25,655 nt of DNA from a virus. The notes under the pieces are model-generated. The model made no database searches. It saw nothing but the letters and a program-made list of their open reading frames with translations, and had not been told where the DNA came from. Positions 5,917 to 14,864 of the stretch are shown one piece after another. The position numbers were made by a program, and so were the translations under genes. The stretch lies in IMG/VR virus record IMGVR_UViG_3300001097_000035, positions 6,756 through 32,410 of that record; one strand, given 5' to 3'. Within the stretch, counting starts at the first letter, position 1. Each line of letters opens with the position of its first letter.

Positions 5917-8088
5917 TTAAACGCCGAGACGAGCATCTGCCTCGTAATGAAATTCTGTCTGTACGTAGTACTGTTGGAAATTTGCACCTGAAGATGACAC
6001 CTCGGCCGCGAGTTTTGGTAAATAATAAAAATTTGTTTTGCTTGCGCTGAGCACTGCATAACCTGTCGAAACAGCAATATCTGATCTTGTTATTACTGTG
6101 TTACCGTTGCTGTCTCTAAGTAAAATGCTTACTCTGTCTGATGTCGTAGCGTTAGAACCGTAAAGATGCATAGTTGGCACTTTGTTTTTAACTTGCATGA
6201 AGTCGCTACCAAACGCCCTGCGTTTAACTGAGGTGTTACCGCCGTTTTCTATGTAATCATTTTTGCTAAAGCGCACGCCAACATTTGTTACAACACCCGT
6301 TCCTGACGCTGGTTGAAAAACATCATAGCTATGTTCAAAATAGAATTGGCATTTTGCTATGCTTTGATCTTCAGTTTCGGGCTCAGCTTCAATCGCAAAA
6401 TCGTTGTGAACGAGAGAAACGCTATCAAAAAGAATCTGATCTGGAGTATTGGTGCTATCAAGATTGTTCATCATTATAATCATAACGCCAAGGGTCATGT
6501 CTGCATTAGTAGAAGCAGGCAGCTGGAAACCGTTAAATGAATAATAATCCTCTGTTACGGTCAGAGTATATAAAGGGTCATTCGTTGCATTAATGTAAGT
6601 CCAGCCTGCAAGAGTAGGAATGCTGTTATTTGCGTTATCCCAAGCTGAAACTGGCACTGTCTGCGTCATCGGTGTTGCGGGTAAGCCTGCTCGATATACA
6701 AGCCTAACTTTAAACTGTGGTGTCGTTACGTTGGGCGCGGTAATAATGCTAGAAGCCTTAACCATCACAGACACTTTCTTACCCCAATAAGGTCTTGCCG
6801 TTTGCGGAGCCACATATTGCAACATGCAGAATTTATTTGTTGCAGTGACAGACTTAACCAAAAATCCGTAATTTTGCGTCAGAGAACCTTGCTGTACAGA
6901 AACATTATTACCTGTTGCTGAGTCGACAAAAGCTTGCTGAATAATAATAGTTTGATCTGCGGTATACGTGTTGTTTGCGACATTAGACACAGCAGGGTTT
7001 CTAAACTGCCAAGGATTTAATCCAAAATTCCAGCCTGCTAAAATATTAGATTTCGGCTGTTTAACAAGCGAGTTTTCATAATAGTGAAAAAGCTGGTCTT
7101 TTTGCCTGTTTGCTGACTGTTCATCAAAAACTAAATTTACCGAGTAACTCACGCCAACAACTTGAATGCTTGTGATAGCAATAACGCGTGAAGTGGGTAT
7201 TAAAACATTTATATCAACGTACCCAGTGCTAGCGGGGTCGCTTATGTTGTCTGCTACAGCAGCATTACCGCTAATAACATGATAAGCACCATCCGTTGAA
7301 ATTGCTGTATTTGCTATAATAGTGGTGGTGGTGGTACCAGTTGACGGTATATAAGTCATACTGATATTAGCTGATCCGCCGCTTAAAACTGCAGCTGCTA
7401 AAGTACCGCTCGCGAATTCTGAGCGCATTAAAGCAGGTGAGTTTAACAATCGCTGTCTTAGCGTCACTGTTGCACCTAGAGACGCACCAGCGCTAATACT
7501 TAGCGCATAGGGAGGGTTGGTTGGTATCCCTGCAGCAGTTGGCTCTAATCTCTGCAAGACTACATCACCAGTGCCGCTCGTTATTAAATCCCAACTCGGC
7601 GCAATCGGCGTAACCGTATTTGATCCCGTAACGCTTATTGTCATGCTAGCGCCGGGAAAAGATATCTCGACAAATTGCGGGTTACTTAACTCGTTTGCCG
7701 TGTTGCTTCTTTCAGATGGTGAAACGCCGCCGGCGCCAACGTAGGGTACCGCTTCACGCGTAAATTGCTCAACCAATCCAGCACTTTTAACAGTGACATA
7801 ATAAAGGCCTAAAACGCCCAGTGCGTTATATGGGTAAGCGTAAGGAACAAAAGGGTTCCCACTTGCATCAACAAAAGTTCCCGATATGCCTAAGGTGAAA
7901 ACCGCGCCAACGTCTAAAAAAGTATAATCTGGACTAATGCCTGTTATCTTAAAAACAGATTTTGGATTTAACCGTTGCTCATCTTCAAAAAAAGTAACAA
8001 TGCCGCCCGACAGCGGTAAGCCAGTGTCTTTATTTAATATGACCTCTTCGATATTAAAGAGTGGTATATAAAGCGGGTTAATCGACAT
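5917..8088 (-). CDS. Large tail/receptor-binding structural protein, 723 aa
   Basis: ATG 8088 has AAAGGA eight bases upstream. The N-terminal ~120 residues (NPLYIPLFNIEEVILNKDTG, LPLSGGIVTFFEDEQR, TGISPDYTFLDVGAVFTLGI, SGTFVDASGNPFVPYAYPYN, LYYVTVKSAGLVEQFTREAV) form a conserved virion-attachment domain of podovirus tail proteins. The middle contains repeated beta-sandwich-like stretches resembling carbohydrate-binding modules, for example around NILAGWNFGLNPWQFRNPAV and TLGVMIIMMNNLDSTNTPDQ. The C-terminal part (AKCQFYFEHSYDVFQPASGT to the terminal FHYEADARLGV) is another conserved end domain. No enzymatic depolymerase motif is recognisable. The likely role is a tail spike or appendage that binds host glycans. 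Confidence 0.82.
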   Translation of the reverse strand: MSINPLYIPLFNIEEVILNKDTGLPLSGGIVTFFEDEQRLNPKSVFKITGISPDYTFLDVGAVFTLGISGTFVDASGNPFVPYAYPYNALGVLGLYYVTVKSAGLVEQFTREAVPYVGAGGVSPSERSNTANELSNPQFVEISFPGASMTISVTGSNTVTPIAPSWDLITSGTGDVVLQRLEPTAAGIPTNPPYALSISAGASLGATVTLRQRLLNSPALMRSEFASGTLAAAVLSGGSANISMTYIPSTGTTTTTIIANTAISTDGAYHVISGNAAVADNISDPASTGYVDINVLIPTSRVIAITSIQVVGVSYSVNLVFDEQSANRQKDQLFHYYENSLVKQPKSNILAGWNFGLNPWQFRNPAVSNVANNTYTADQTIIIQQAFVDSATGNNVSVQQGSLTQNYGFLVKSVTATNKFCMLQYVAPQTARPYWGKKVSVMVKASSIITAPNVTTPQFKVRLVYRAGLPATPMTQTVPVSAWDNANNSIPTLAGWTYINATNDPLYTLTVTEDYYSFNGFQLPASTNADMTLGVMIIMMNNLDSTNTPDQILFDSVSLVHNDFAIEAEPETEDQSIAKCQFYFEHSYDVFQPASGTGVVTNVGVRFSKNDYIENGGNTSVKRRAFGSDFMQVKNKVPTMHLYGSNATTSDRVSILLRDSNGNTVITRSDIAVSTGYAVLSASKTNFYYLPKLAAEVSSSGANFQQYYVQTEFHYEADARLGV

Positions 8089-8100
8089 CTTTAAATTCCT

Positions 8101-10185
8101 TTAGTTCTTTTTTCTAGTATTTGACAATTGTTCAGTAAACATTTGCAGCCAGTCTGGGTTTGTCATTAGCTTAACAGATGCAACGTCATGCTCTTTACCG
8201 TACTTTTCATCTAATTCTTGTTTCAAAGCATCAAGCTTATTTCTTGGTGTAGACATACCCATTCTTTTTAACTTAGTAGCTTCTCTGATCGTCATCTCAT
8301 TGGGGATGATATCACCACCAAGTAAATGAATGTCTGCCAGTGTTTGCTTTGCATCAGGCAAAGCCTTAATTTTTTCAGATAAATTATTGTAATTTTTTGA
8401 GCTTGATAAATACTTGTGCCAGTTATTTAGGGTCATTGGTCTTTTATCAAAGTAATTCTCAAGATTATTCCTTGTATGCTGCCGCTCTGAAATACTTCTA
8501 GCAACAGGATAGTCGTCTGGTTTAATGGCATCCATTTCTCGCACAATATTTTTCCGTGTGTTGCCTATTTCTGTTGATTGTGTTGTAGGCTTGCCAATTT
8601 TTGACGTTTTTGCGTCTTCCATGTCGTATAAAACGCGCTTCATTATATCCCAATATCTAAACGTCTTTGGGTTAACTTTATCGAGCGGAACTCCTAGTTC
8701 ACGTTCGATTATTTGCCTGTACGATGCATCAGTATTTATTTTATTCATGGCACTTGCAATTACAGGTAGCTGAGAATGCTTTTGGATAAATTCATGACTA
8801 ACTCTGCCGTTCATTGTTTCTTCATATCTATTTTTCATTTCTTGCGACAATTCTTTATCATTGTAAATCTCATCAAGGAACCTGCTTGATGCATTAATTT
8901 CATCTTGAGCGCGTATTCCACCTTGCTTATATAGCTCTTGTGAGCCAGCCGAAGTTTTACCAATGCCACCTTGCTTCTCTGCCTCAAAAGTTGATAAGGC
9001 AGCTTCTGCAGGCGATAGATAAGATAGACCTAACCTTTTTGCTGCGCCCATTCTTTCTTGCATTATTGGAACCTGTGCTTCTTTTAAATCACCAAAAATT
9101 TTTCTTGTTGCCATTTCTTCTGGCGGAACGGAAAGATGTTTTAGATACGAAGCCAAAGCACCAAAGGTCGGCTGAGTAATTGATTGAGTCATTTTCGGTG
9201 ACATATCAGCCGCTTTCTCTAAAATAGAGGCCGTGGTTTTTCCTGCAATTTCTGGAATTTTCATTGTAGCTTTCGCAAGAGTTTTACCAAGATTTGTCGC
9301 TGCAGCCGGAATGTTGCTAATCGTGTTCATATAGCCCGGAGTCGTTGGCATTCCCAGCATGTTCGCCTGCAATTGTGGCGTTCCTACTGCCTGCACTTGT
9401 GGCGTTTCTACTGGCTGTTGTGCTGTCGATTTATCAGCCGCTTCTTGCATTTGCGGGATGATTTGGGTATCGGCCTGCATCGATTGTGGATTTTGATTTA
9501 AACCACCATCTCCACTGCTTTCATCAGGTGGTAACATCGGCTTAGCTTGTGGTTTATTCATTCCAGCCGCGCTATTGATACCTTTGGATGCGCTTTTAGC
9601 TAAAAGATCACCTGCCATCGCTAAAATAGCCGCGTGCAGTGGGTCACCGCCTTTGCCGCCTTGCTCTGCTGCAATCGCGCCAGTTCTCGATAACATGTTG
9701 GGAAGCTTAGATAGTACCTTCCCGCCACCAAGCAAGCCGCCCACGTTTCTTACGCTTTCCTCGCCGTCTCTAGCGGACATGCCATGGTTTTTTTCAAAGT
9801 CCATAATACCTTCGTAAAAAGTTGGATCTTTAAAATCATTCTTGATTGATTTCGGGAATTTTTCTGATAGGTATCGCATGAGCATTTGAGGCGAGCTCAA
9901 CAAGCCCGCGCCAGACTCGACTGCCCCTGCGCCAAGGTTTGCGAATGTCGAAACTGGATTATTGCTAAGTGCATAACTGCCTGCTTTTTTGATGCCATCC
10001 GGAATTGATTTAAGCATATCGCCTAACGCCGCTGGCGCTGAACCTAAAGAGTCAGAAATATCATTGGTTATACCCTTGAAGCCTTTTTGTTCGCGTGGCG
10101 CCACTTGTTTAAACTGAGACCGTGGTACTTGTATGGTCTCACCAGTTTTTTTGTTTCGTATAGAAATCATGTCATTTCTTAGCAT
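8101..10185 (-). CDS. Probable DNA-ejection (internal virion) protein, 694 aa
   Basis: Its ATG overlaps the stop of the upstream gene by one base (TAATG at 10183-10187), with GGGAGGA a few bases upstream, showing coupling. The N-terminus (MISIRNKKTGETIQVPRSQF) is a short basic tag. Residues about 75-220 hold small-residue, amphipathic stretches (SNPVSTFANLGAGAVESGAG, VGGLLGGGKVLSKLPNML, AAILAMAGDLLAKSASKG). A Gln/Pro-rich linker (about 230-290) follows, then a long charged helical region to the end. Large, helical, Ala/Gly/Gln-rich proteins at this locus in P22-like phages are ejected with DNA and form a channel across the envelope. The assignment rests on context and composition rather than on a motif. 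No lytic transglycosylase signature was seen. Confidence 0.65.
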   Translation of the reverse strand: MLRNDMISIRNKKTGETIQVPRSQFKQVAPREQKGFKGITNDISDSLGSAPAALGDMLKSIPDGIKKAGSYALSNNPVSTFANLGAGAVESGAGLLSSPQMLMRYLSEKFPKSIKNDFKDPTFYEGIMDFEKNHGMSARDGEESVRNVGGLLGGGKVLSKLPNMLSRTGAIAAEQGGKGGDPLHAAILAMAGDLLAKSASKGINSAAGMNKPQAKPMLPPDESSGDGGLNQNPQSMQADTQIIPQMQEAADKSTAQQPVETPQVQAVGTPQLQANMLGMPTTPGYMNTISNIPAAATNLGKTLAKATMKIPEIAGKTTASILEKAADMSPKMTQSITQPTFGALASYLKHLSVPPEEMATRKIFGDLKEAQVPIMQERMGAAKRLGLSYLSPAEAALSTFEAEKQGGIGKTSAGSQELYKQGGIRAQDEINASSRFLDEIYNDKELSQEMKNRYEETMNGRVSHEFIQKHSQLPVIASAMNKINTDASYRQIIERELGVPLDKVNPKTFRYWDIMKRVLYDMEDAKTSKIGKPTTQSTEIGNTRKNIVREMDAIKPDDYPVARSISERQHTRNNLENYFDKRPMTLNNWHKYLSSSKNYNNLSEKIKALPDAKQTLADIHLLGGDIIPNEMTIREATKLKRMGMSTPRNKLDALKQELDEKYGKEHDVASVKLMTNPDWLQMFTEQLSNTRKKN

Positions 10186-11534
10186 TAAACTTCCTCCCAG
10201 TCATTCGATGAGAAGCTTGAATTCTCACCGCTATCTATTGGTGGATTTTTTGCCGATTTTTTAACTTCTTTTGCCGAATACGCTTGACGTGTTTTTAGGT
10301 CTTCAAGAAGATTTTTTAATCTTTTTTTGTATGCTACATCGGTTTCGCCGTGACTGATCAGCAATTGTTTTTTTACGGTTTCGATACCCTCGTTTGACAT
10401 AGGCAAGCCGTACGCGCCGACCAATGAATCTAACGCCGAGCTAACGAGCGCCTCGTACTCTGTAGACTTACTTTGATTGCCGGGAATCCAACCTAAGCCG
10501 GGTAATGCGCCGGACGATCGCGGAAATTGTTCCCAGTCACCTTGATTCAAATCTAATATTTTTTCAATGGTTGGAATCGCATTATCTACTGCTGCAATAA
10601 TACCTTGGTGCTTACTTACCATTTTACTGGTCAGCGGAGTTTCCAAAGATTCGGCATTGCTAGCTGTTGATTGAGTCGTTACACGACCGCTCGGGTAAGT
10701 TGTAAGAATAGTTGTTTGTCCGGTTTTGGCATTAAACTTAATGTCCTGCTTTTTACTAAAACCCTTTTTCTTCAAAAATTCTCTTGAAAGTGGGTTTGCA
10801 TCCCACATTTTATCTACCCCGTACTGTGACGGATTGCCTTTTTCTAAAAGTTGTACATTGTTATTTTCGGTAAGCGCTGCAGAAGACGGATGATCATCTT
10901 GTGGGTTGCCCAATGATGTTAAGCCGCTAGCTTGTTGTTGCTGTTGTTGTTGTAAAGATGGCTGCACTTGTTGAGCTGCCTGTTTTTGCAAAACGTCAGC
11001 TAGCGCAGGATTAATTTTTCTCATCGCACTGACTGCATCATCAACATAGGTCATTTTGCGCGGTGGTTGCTGTCTTTGTCCTTGCTGCGGCATCTGGAAA
11101 CCTTGGCCGCCTTGCTGTGGCAATTGACCGCTAGGCATTGATTGCTGTGGCAATTGACCGCCTTGGCCACCTTGGCCGCCTTGATTCATATAATTGCGCA
11201 ACTGATTTTCTAGCTCTTTCTGCTGCTGCATTTCTAAAACCATTTTATCGATGTCTAAGCCAGTTTTTCGATTTGACAAACGAGATGTAGCTAAACTTTG
11301 CTCAGCATTTGGGCGCGCATATTCATTTTGTATGCCAGCAAGATAGTTTGCTAACTGTGATGATTTTAACGCTTCTTCTTCTTTCGGCCGCGCAAACTCT
11401 GCCTGAATTTTTTTTATCAAGGCATCTTGCGGCATGTTCATGCCTTGATAAAAATTGTTATAAACATCACTAATGCCTGACTCATCAGGCTTTACAAGTT
11501 GAGCTGATAAAAAATTAGGAAACGAAATTGCCAT
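10185..11534 (-). CDS. Probable DNA-ejection protein with Gln-rich linker, 449 aa
   Basis: ATG 11534 has AAAGGG upstream. Residues 1-115 are helical with two related segments (QAEFARPKEEEALKSSQLAN, QNEYARPNAEQSLATSRLSN), an internal duplication. A low-complexity Gly/Gln region follows at about 118-205 (NQGGQGGQGGQLPQQ, later seven Gln in a row). The C-terminal domain (about 300-420: HQGIIAAVDNAIPTIEKILD, PRSSGALPGLGWIPGNQSKS, TEYEALVSSALDSLVGAYGL, VKKQLLISHGETDVAYKKRL) resembles a domain common in podoviral DNA-transfer proteins, in which an alpha-helical bundle precedes a GxPxTxE-like turn. It probably travels with the DNA into the cell. The assignment comes from position between the gp7-like protein and the other ejection candidate, plus recalled similarity. 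Confidence 0.65.
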   Translation of the reverse strand: MAISFPNFLSAQLVKPDESGISDVYNNFYQGMNMPQDALIKKIQAEFARPKEEEALKSSQLANYLAGIQNEYARPNAEQSLATSRLSNRKTGLDIDKMVLEMQQQKELENQLRNYMNQGGQGGQGGQLPQQSMPSGQLPQQGGQGFQMPQQGQRQQPPRKMTYVDDAVSAMRKINPALADVLQKQAAQQVQPSLQQQQQQQASGLTSLGNPQDDHPSSAALTENNNVQLLEKGNPSQYGVDKMWDANPLSREFLKKKGFSKKQDIKFNAKTGQTTILTTYPSGRVTTQSTASNAESLETPLTSKMVSKHQGIIAAVDNAIPTIEKILDLNQGDWEQFPRSSGALPGLGWIPGNQSKSTEYEALVSSALDSLVGAYGLPMSNEGIETVKKQLLISHGETDVAYKKRLKNLLEDLKTRQAYSAKEVKKSAKNPPIDSGENSSFSSNDWEEV

Positions 11535-11561
11535 GATGTACCCTTTTTCCTGTATTTGATT

Positions 11562-12182
11562 TTAGCCGCCTGCGCCTGCGCCCTGTGCGAGAGCTTTCAT
11601 TAGTGCATTTCGCATTGCGTTACGATCCATATTTTTTTGATTCGCTTGCTGATATGCCATCGTTCCTTGGGATGCAAGATTGCCACCGATCATATCTGCT
11701 GCTGACCCTGAGGCGTTAAAGCCTTTGCCATATATATCTTGTTCGCCAGATAATGCGCCTGCATGAATGCCTAAAGCGTCCATTAAGTACTGGTGCATGT
11801 CTTGACTCATAATACCTTCCGACATCTCCCCGAACTGACGCTGATGATCAGGAGTGCCAGCAATGCCGCCTGCTGCAGCCGTTGCACTAATGCCTTGACC
11901 GAGCTGGTCGCGCTGATACTCGGCGCCTTTTGACATTTTGTACTTACCCATAATTTCATCCATAAAAGCCGTTGGATCCATCATCTTGTCGTACTGGCCT
12001 TGTAGCTTTTCACCAGCTTGCTGGCCACTTTTAATAAACGGATTAAAATATTTGTCTGCAACGCCCGGAATTTGATCCATGTAGCGATTCGCGTCTTTTG
12101 ACGGGTCGTTATGACCAAATAGCATATCGAACCCGCCTTGCGGGCTAAAAGGACTTTGTTTGTAGTTATCCCAAAGTGACAT
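11562..12182 (-). CDS. DNA transfer protein, P22 gp7-like, 206 aa
   Basis: ATG 12182 is preceded by AGGAG. The protein shows the familiar layout of the podoviral gp7-type ejection protein. After a short head it has DPSKDANRYMDQIPGVADKY, FNPFIKSGQQAGEKLQGQYD, a DPTAFMDEIMGKYK segment, and a Gly/Ala hinge (QLGQGISATAAAGGIAGTPD). It then has QDMHQYLMDALGIHAGALSG, EQDIYGKGFNASGSAADMIG and an Ala/Gln-rich tail. Length is close to P22 gp7 (about 229 aa). In P22 gp7 is a minor virion protein required for DNA entry. The location directly below the gp10-like and small hypothetical genes agrees. Family recognition is from memory. Confidence 0.8.
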   Translation of the reverse strand: MSLWDNYKQSPFSPQGGFDMLFGHNDPSKDANRYMDQIPGVADKYFNPFIKSGQQAGEKLQGQYDKMMDPTAFMDEIMGKYKMSKGAEYQRDQLGQGISATAAAGGIAGTPDHQRQFGEMSEGIMSQDMHQYLMDALGIHAGALSGEQDIYGKGFNASGSAADMIGGNLASQGTMAYQQANQKNMDRNAMRNALMKALAQGAGAGG

Positions 12183-12196
12183 ATAAACTCCTAAAA

Positions 12197-12469
12197 TTAT
12201 GGATACGCAGTCGTTGTGATCTTTCGCAACGCGCCGTTAACTTTGCACACTATCTCGTGACTGTCTAAGTCATACCACATAGTGCCGTCTGGCATCTCGA
12301 TTTGTATAGTCGCAATCTCAGCAGCGGTTAATTGGGGAAGTGTCCAGCCATCGTTGCTTAAACCGCCCATCAAAGTTTGAATTAAGTTATCAATAAACAG
12401 CTGCATTTCATTTGTTAAATAGCCATTCTCTTCAACAAATTTAACAGATATGAAAGCTTGAAGATTCAT
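12197..12469 (-). CDS. Small late hypothetical protein, 90 aa
   Basis: The ATG is three bases after the stop of the gp10-like gene, with GGAGG seven bases upstream, so it is strongly translated and coupled. The sequence (NLQAFISVKFVEENGYLTNE, MQLFIDNLIQTLMGGLSNDG, WTLPQLTAAEIATI, PDGTMWYDLDSHEIVCKVNG) has a helical first half and a beta second half. The C-terminal MPDGTMWYDxxxHExVCKxNG pattern occurs in small podoviral proteins at the same locus, as I recall. It may be a minor virion or assembly factor. No function is established. Confidence 0.75.
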   Translation of the reverse strand: MNLQAFISVKFVEENGYLTNEMQLFIDNLIQTLMGGLSNDGWTLPQLTAAEIATIQIEMPDGTMWYDLDSHEIVCKVNGALRKITTTAYP

Positions 12470-12472
12470 TTT

Positions 12473-14107
12473 TTAGCCTCCAATTTCCATTGTGCCATTT
12501 TTAACAACTTTTCTACCTGAACCCCAGAATCTTAGTTGATAAGTTATCTGTTGTGCATAGCCTAAATTGATAAAACGCGGTTGATTGTGAAAATTACCAG
12601 TTGCCTTTAGTTCGTATGAAACGACATTGCTGTAACTGTTCCCGCCGTTTTTGGATATCGTCAAGTCAACTCTTGGCTTGTTTGTGTAACAGTAACCGCC
12701 TTCTACTAACAAAGGTAGATCGTTTTCGTCGTATATGATGCCGTTAGTCTGCTCGTTTAGTATATAGCCAAAACATATCGGGATGTCGTAAGCGTTAGCA
12801 GTAGTGCCGCTTTCCATCACGAAAGTAAAAAGGTTAATTTTTTGTTTTTCTGGTCGAGTAAGCCGATGAGTATTCGTTATCCTTTGGCACGGTATGTCGT
12901 AGATTCTATCTACTCGCTCGGGCGTGGCGTTCGGAAATGTGTCGTATGTCGTGAAATCGCTGCTCAACTGATACATCTTGCCATCTTTATAGCTGATAAA
13001 ATAAGTTTTATTGTTGAAATAGATGATCTGACGCGCGGGAAACGCTGTAAAATTCCAGTCAGTTAAGTCAAAAAACTTTTTAGTCGTAAAGTCATAAAAG
13101 ATTGTAAAGTTATCAGCAATATCAGTAAACGTTAAAACATAAAAAGTATGCCCACCTTGACGATAAAGAAACGCGGTTGATCTTTCGGGAAATTTAACTC
13201 TTTCCAAAACATGATCGATGCCATCAGTTGATATTTCTTCTGCGCCGCCGCCGGTCATCACCATGATTGACGCCGTGGATTTTTCATTTATCCCGAGCCA
13301 CGCCACAAATTGATCGTTAGCTGCAATGGTCGATACTGACACCGTGCCAAAATCGATGTTAACTGATGAATTTCGCTGGTAAACTTTTTGGCCGCCAACA
13401 TTAGTCCATATCTCTGCAACTGTTGAGCCATAAACTATAAGGTTATTTCCTTTGCCGGGGATTCTTAAAGCCGCTCTGGCAAAGTCTGATTTAGTTTGCA
13501 ACGTTAAAAGTTTTACAAATTTTATCGAGCTCGGCGTTACAGTACTATCTTGTTCGAAGATGTACCATTGCGAGCCTGCGCTAGTCGATACAGCATTACC
13601 AAAAATAAAATAGGTATTTTGATACGTCACGTAATTCGGTAAAAAGTCGGACGATGTAGGCGCGCCTGCGCCAGTGTAGGCTGCAAGTGACACTGTGTTG
13701 GGGGCTAACAGATAATTATAGATGTATGCCTTTTGTCCGCCAACGATACAGATTTGACCCGACAAATTTTCATCAATAACAACTTCGCCAGTCGTGGAAT
13801 CCATTGTGCCAATTTGTGTTGGCTCTTCAGTAAATGCGTTAATCCTAAATATTGCACCAGCAACAACTGCAATGACAAATCCACCTCTTATCGATCGAAA
13901 TGTGCCTCTTCCTTCTAAATTTGTTTCAAACATTTCAAGGATAGCAGCGTAACCCGGAAAGTTAACTAACCACTCCTCCTCGCCGTTGCCTGATCGTGTG
14001 ATATACATGTTATACGTTCGTTCGGCTGACACGGTTTGATATATACCGAACACCGATGAGCCGACAATGCGAACAGGTACTTCTTGTGAATTAGCCGTAA
14101 GTGTCAT
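12473..14107 (-). CDS. Packaged-DNA stabilisation / tail hub protein, P22 gp10-like, 544 aa
   Basis: ATG 14107 has AGGAA upstream. The N-terminus (VPVRIVGSSVFGIYQTVSAE, RTYNMYIT) and the repeated beta-blade character (RGTFRSIRGGFVIAVVAGAI, GQICIVGGQKAYIYNYLLAP, RIPGKGNNLIVYGSTVAEIW, TVSTIAANDQFVAWLGINEK) fit the P22 gp10 family, whose hexamer plugs the portal-connector channel after packaging. P22 gp10 is about 472 aa, and this protein is about 70 residues longer at the C-terminus (GTTANAYDIPICFGYILNEQ, YCYTNKPRVDLTISKNGGNS, RFINLGYAQQITYQLRFWGS). The position directly after the connector gene matches gp4-gp10 order. Confidence 0.85.
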   Translation of the reverse strand: MTLTANSQEVPVRIVGSSVFGIYQTVSAERTYNMYITRSGNGEEEWLVNFPGYAAILEMFETNLEGRGTFRSIRGGFVIAVVAGAIFRINAFTEEPTQIGTMDSTTGEVVIDENLSGQICIVGGQKAYIYNYLLAPNTVSLAAYTGAGAPTSSDFLPNYVTYQNTYFIFGNAVSTSAGSQWYIFEQDSTVTPSSIKFVKLLTLQTKSDFARAALRIPGKGNNLIVYGSTVAEIWTNVGGQKVYQRNSSVNIDFGTVSVSTIAANDQFVAWLGINEKSTASIMVMTGGGAEEISTDGIDHVLERVKFPERSTAFLYRQGGHTFYVLTFTDIADNFTIFYDFTTKKFFDLTDWNFTAFPARQIIYFNNKTYFISYKDGKMYQLSSDFTTYDTFPNATPERVDRIYDIPCQRITNTHRLTRPEKQKINLFTFVMESGTTANAYDIPICFGYILNEQTNGIIYDENDLPLLVEGGYCYTNKPRVDLTISKNGGNSYSNVVSYELKATGNFHNQPRFINLGYAQQITYQLRFWGSGRKVVKNGTMEIGG

Positions 14108-14130
14108 TACTTTTCCTAAGAAAAAACAGT

Positions 14131-14841
14131 TTATCTGTTAGGAACCCATCCGCCGCTCAAATTTACCATGCCCCAATTAATGCCGTATGAACCGCCGAGC
14201 GAACTATATTTTCTTTGACGCAAGTCCATTACATTTTTGTTTTTATCTATCCATTGGTAATAATTGGATAACTGCCTCGATACATCGGCGGGAACAGAAA
14301 ACGAATTAAACTGACATAAACGCTGAACCAATAAATATTTTAAAAAGTTACGATAAGGCTTATCAATCGTTAACTCTAAATCTTGAAATTCTGTAACTGA
14401 GTTTAGGCTAAAAGTTCCCCAAACTTCCATGGGATAAGCTACATTAGGTGTAAAATATAATGATAAATTCCCACCGTTTAAACTTCTTTCGAAGTGCCAT
14501 TCAAACGGCAAACTTGCGATATTTGTTGCTCTATAAGAACCAAAAAACTCATTCCTTTGTTGGTTTACAGTCTGATATCTAATAGAGTTTATGTAAAAAA
14601 CAAAGATATTTACATCAATACAGCCTAAAAGAAAATACTCTGATTGACCCGGAACCGCAGTAATCGCGAGTTTGCTAGTAAATGGAATTGTCCCTCTATC
14701 GAGCGTTCTGTCTGCAATGACGTCATTTAAAAGATTTAAGCCATCACTCATTTGAGATCCTGTAGGTGTCTCAAACTCTCGACTAACAATGCTGCTTAGA
14801 TAATAAGCATCAGTAATAAGTTCGCTAGTTAAGTAAGGCAT
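14131..14841 (-). CDS. Head-tail connector/adaptor protein (P22 gp4 position), 236 aa
   Basis: ATG 14841 is preceded by AAGGAAA. The N-terminus (LTSELITDAYYLSSIVSREF, then ETPTGSQMSDGLNLLND) and C-terminal helices (QRLCQFNSFSVPADVSRQLS, NYYQWIDKNKNVMDLRQRK) are familiar from a podoviral adaptor family found between coat and gp10-like genes. The middle is beta-rich (KLAITAVPGQSEYFLLGCID, PFEWHFERSLNGGNLSLYFT, PMEVWGTFSLNSVTEFQDLE). Such proteins dock onto the portal dodecamer and carry the next tail ring. It is longer than P22 gp4 (166 aa), so the equivalence is by place and general pattern, not proven homology. It ends GGWVPNR. Confidence 0.72.
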   Translation of the reverse strand: MPYLTSELITDAYYLSSIVSREFETPTGSQMSDGLNLLNDVIADRTLDRGTIPFTSKLAITAVPGQSEYFLLGCIDVNIFVFYINSIRYQTVNQQRNEFFGSYRATNIASLPFEWHFERSLNGGNLSLYFTPNVAYPMEVWGTFSLNSVTEFQDLELTIDKPYRNFLKYLLVQRLCQFNSFSVPADVSRQLSNYYQWIDKNKNVMDLRQRKYSSLGGSYGINWGMVNLSGGWVPNR

Positions 14842-14864
14842 GGCTTATTTCCTTTTTAATGTTA

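Noticed and set aside
2170-8090. Diversity-generating retroelement in the fibre region
   Set aside because: No reverse transcriptase or template repeat was seen in the window, and fibre repeats differ by scattered silent changes, not adenine-specific ones.
10900-11200. CAG/CTG-like Gln tract as a phase-variable repeat
   Set aside because: It encodes a Gln-rich linker with mixed Gln/Gly/Pro codons and only seven Gln in a row. It fits a normal disordered linker of an ejection protein.
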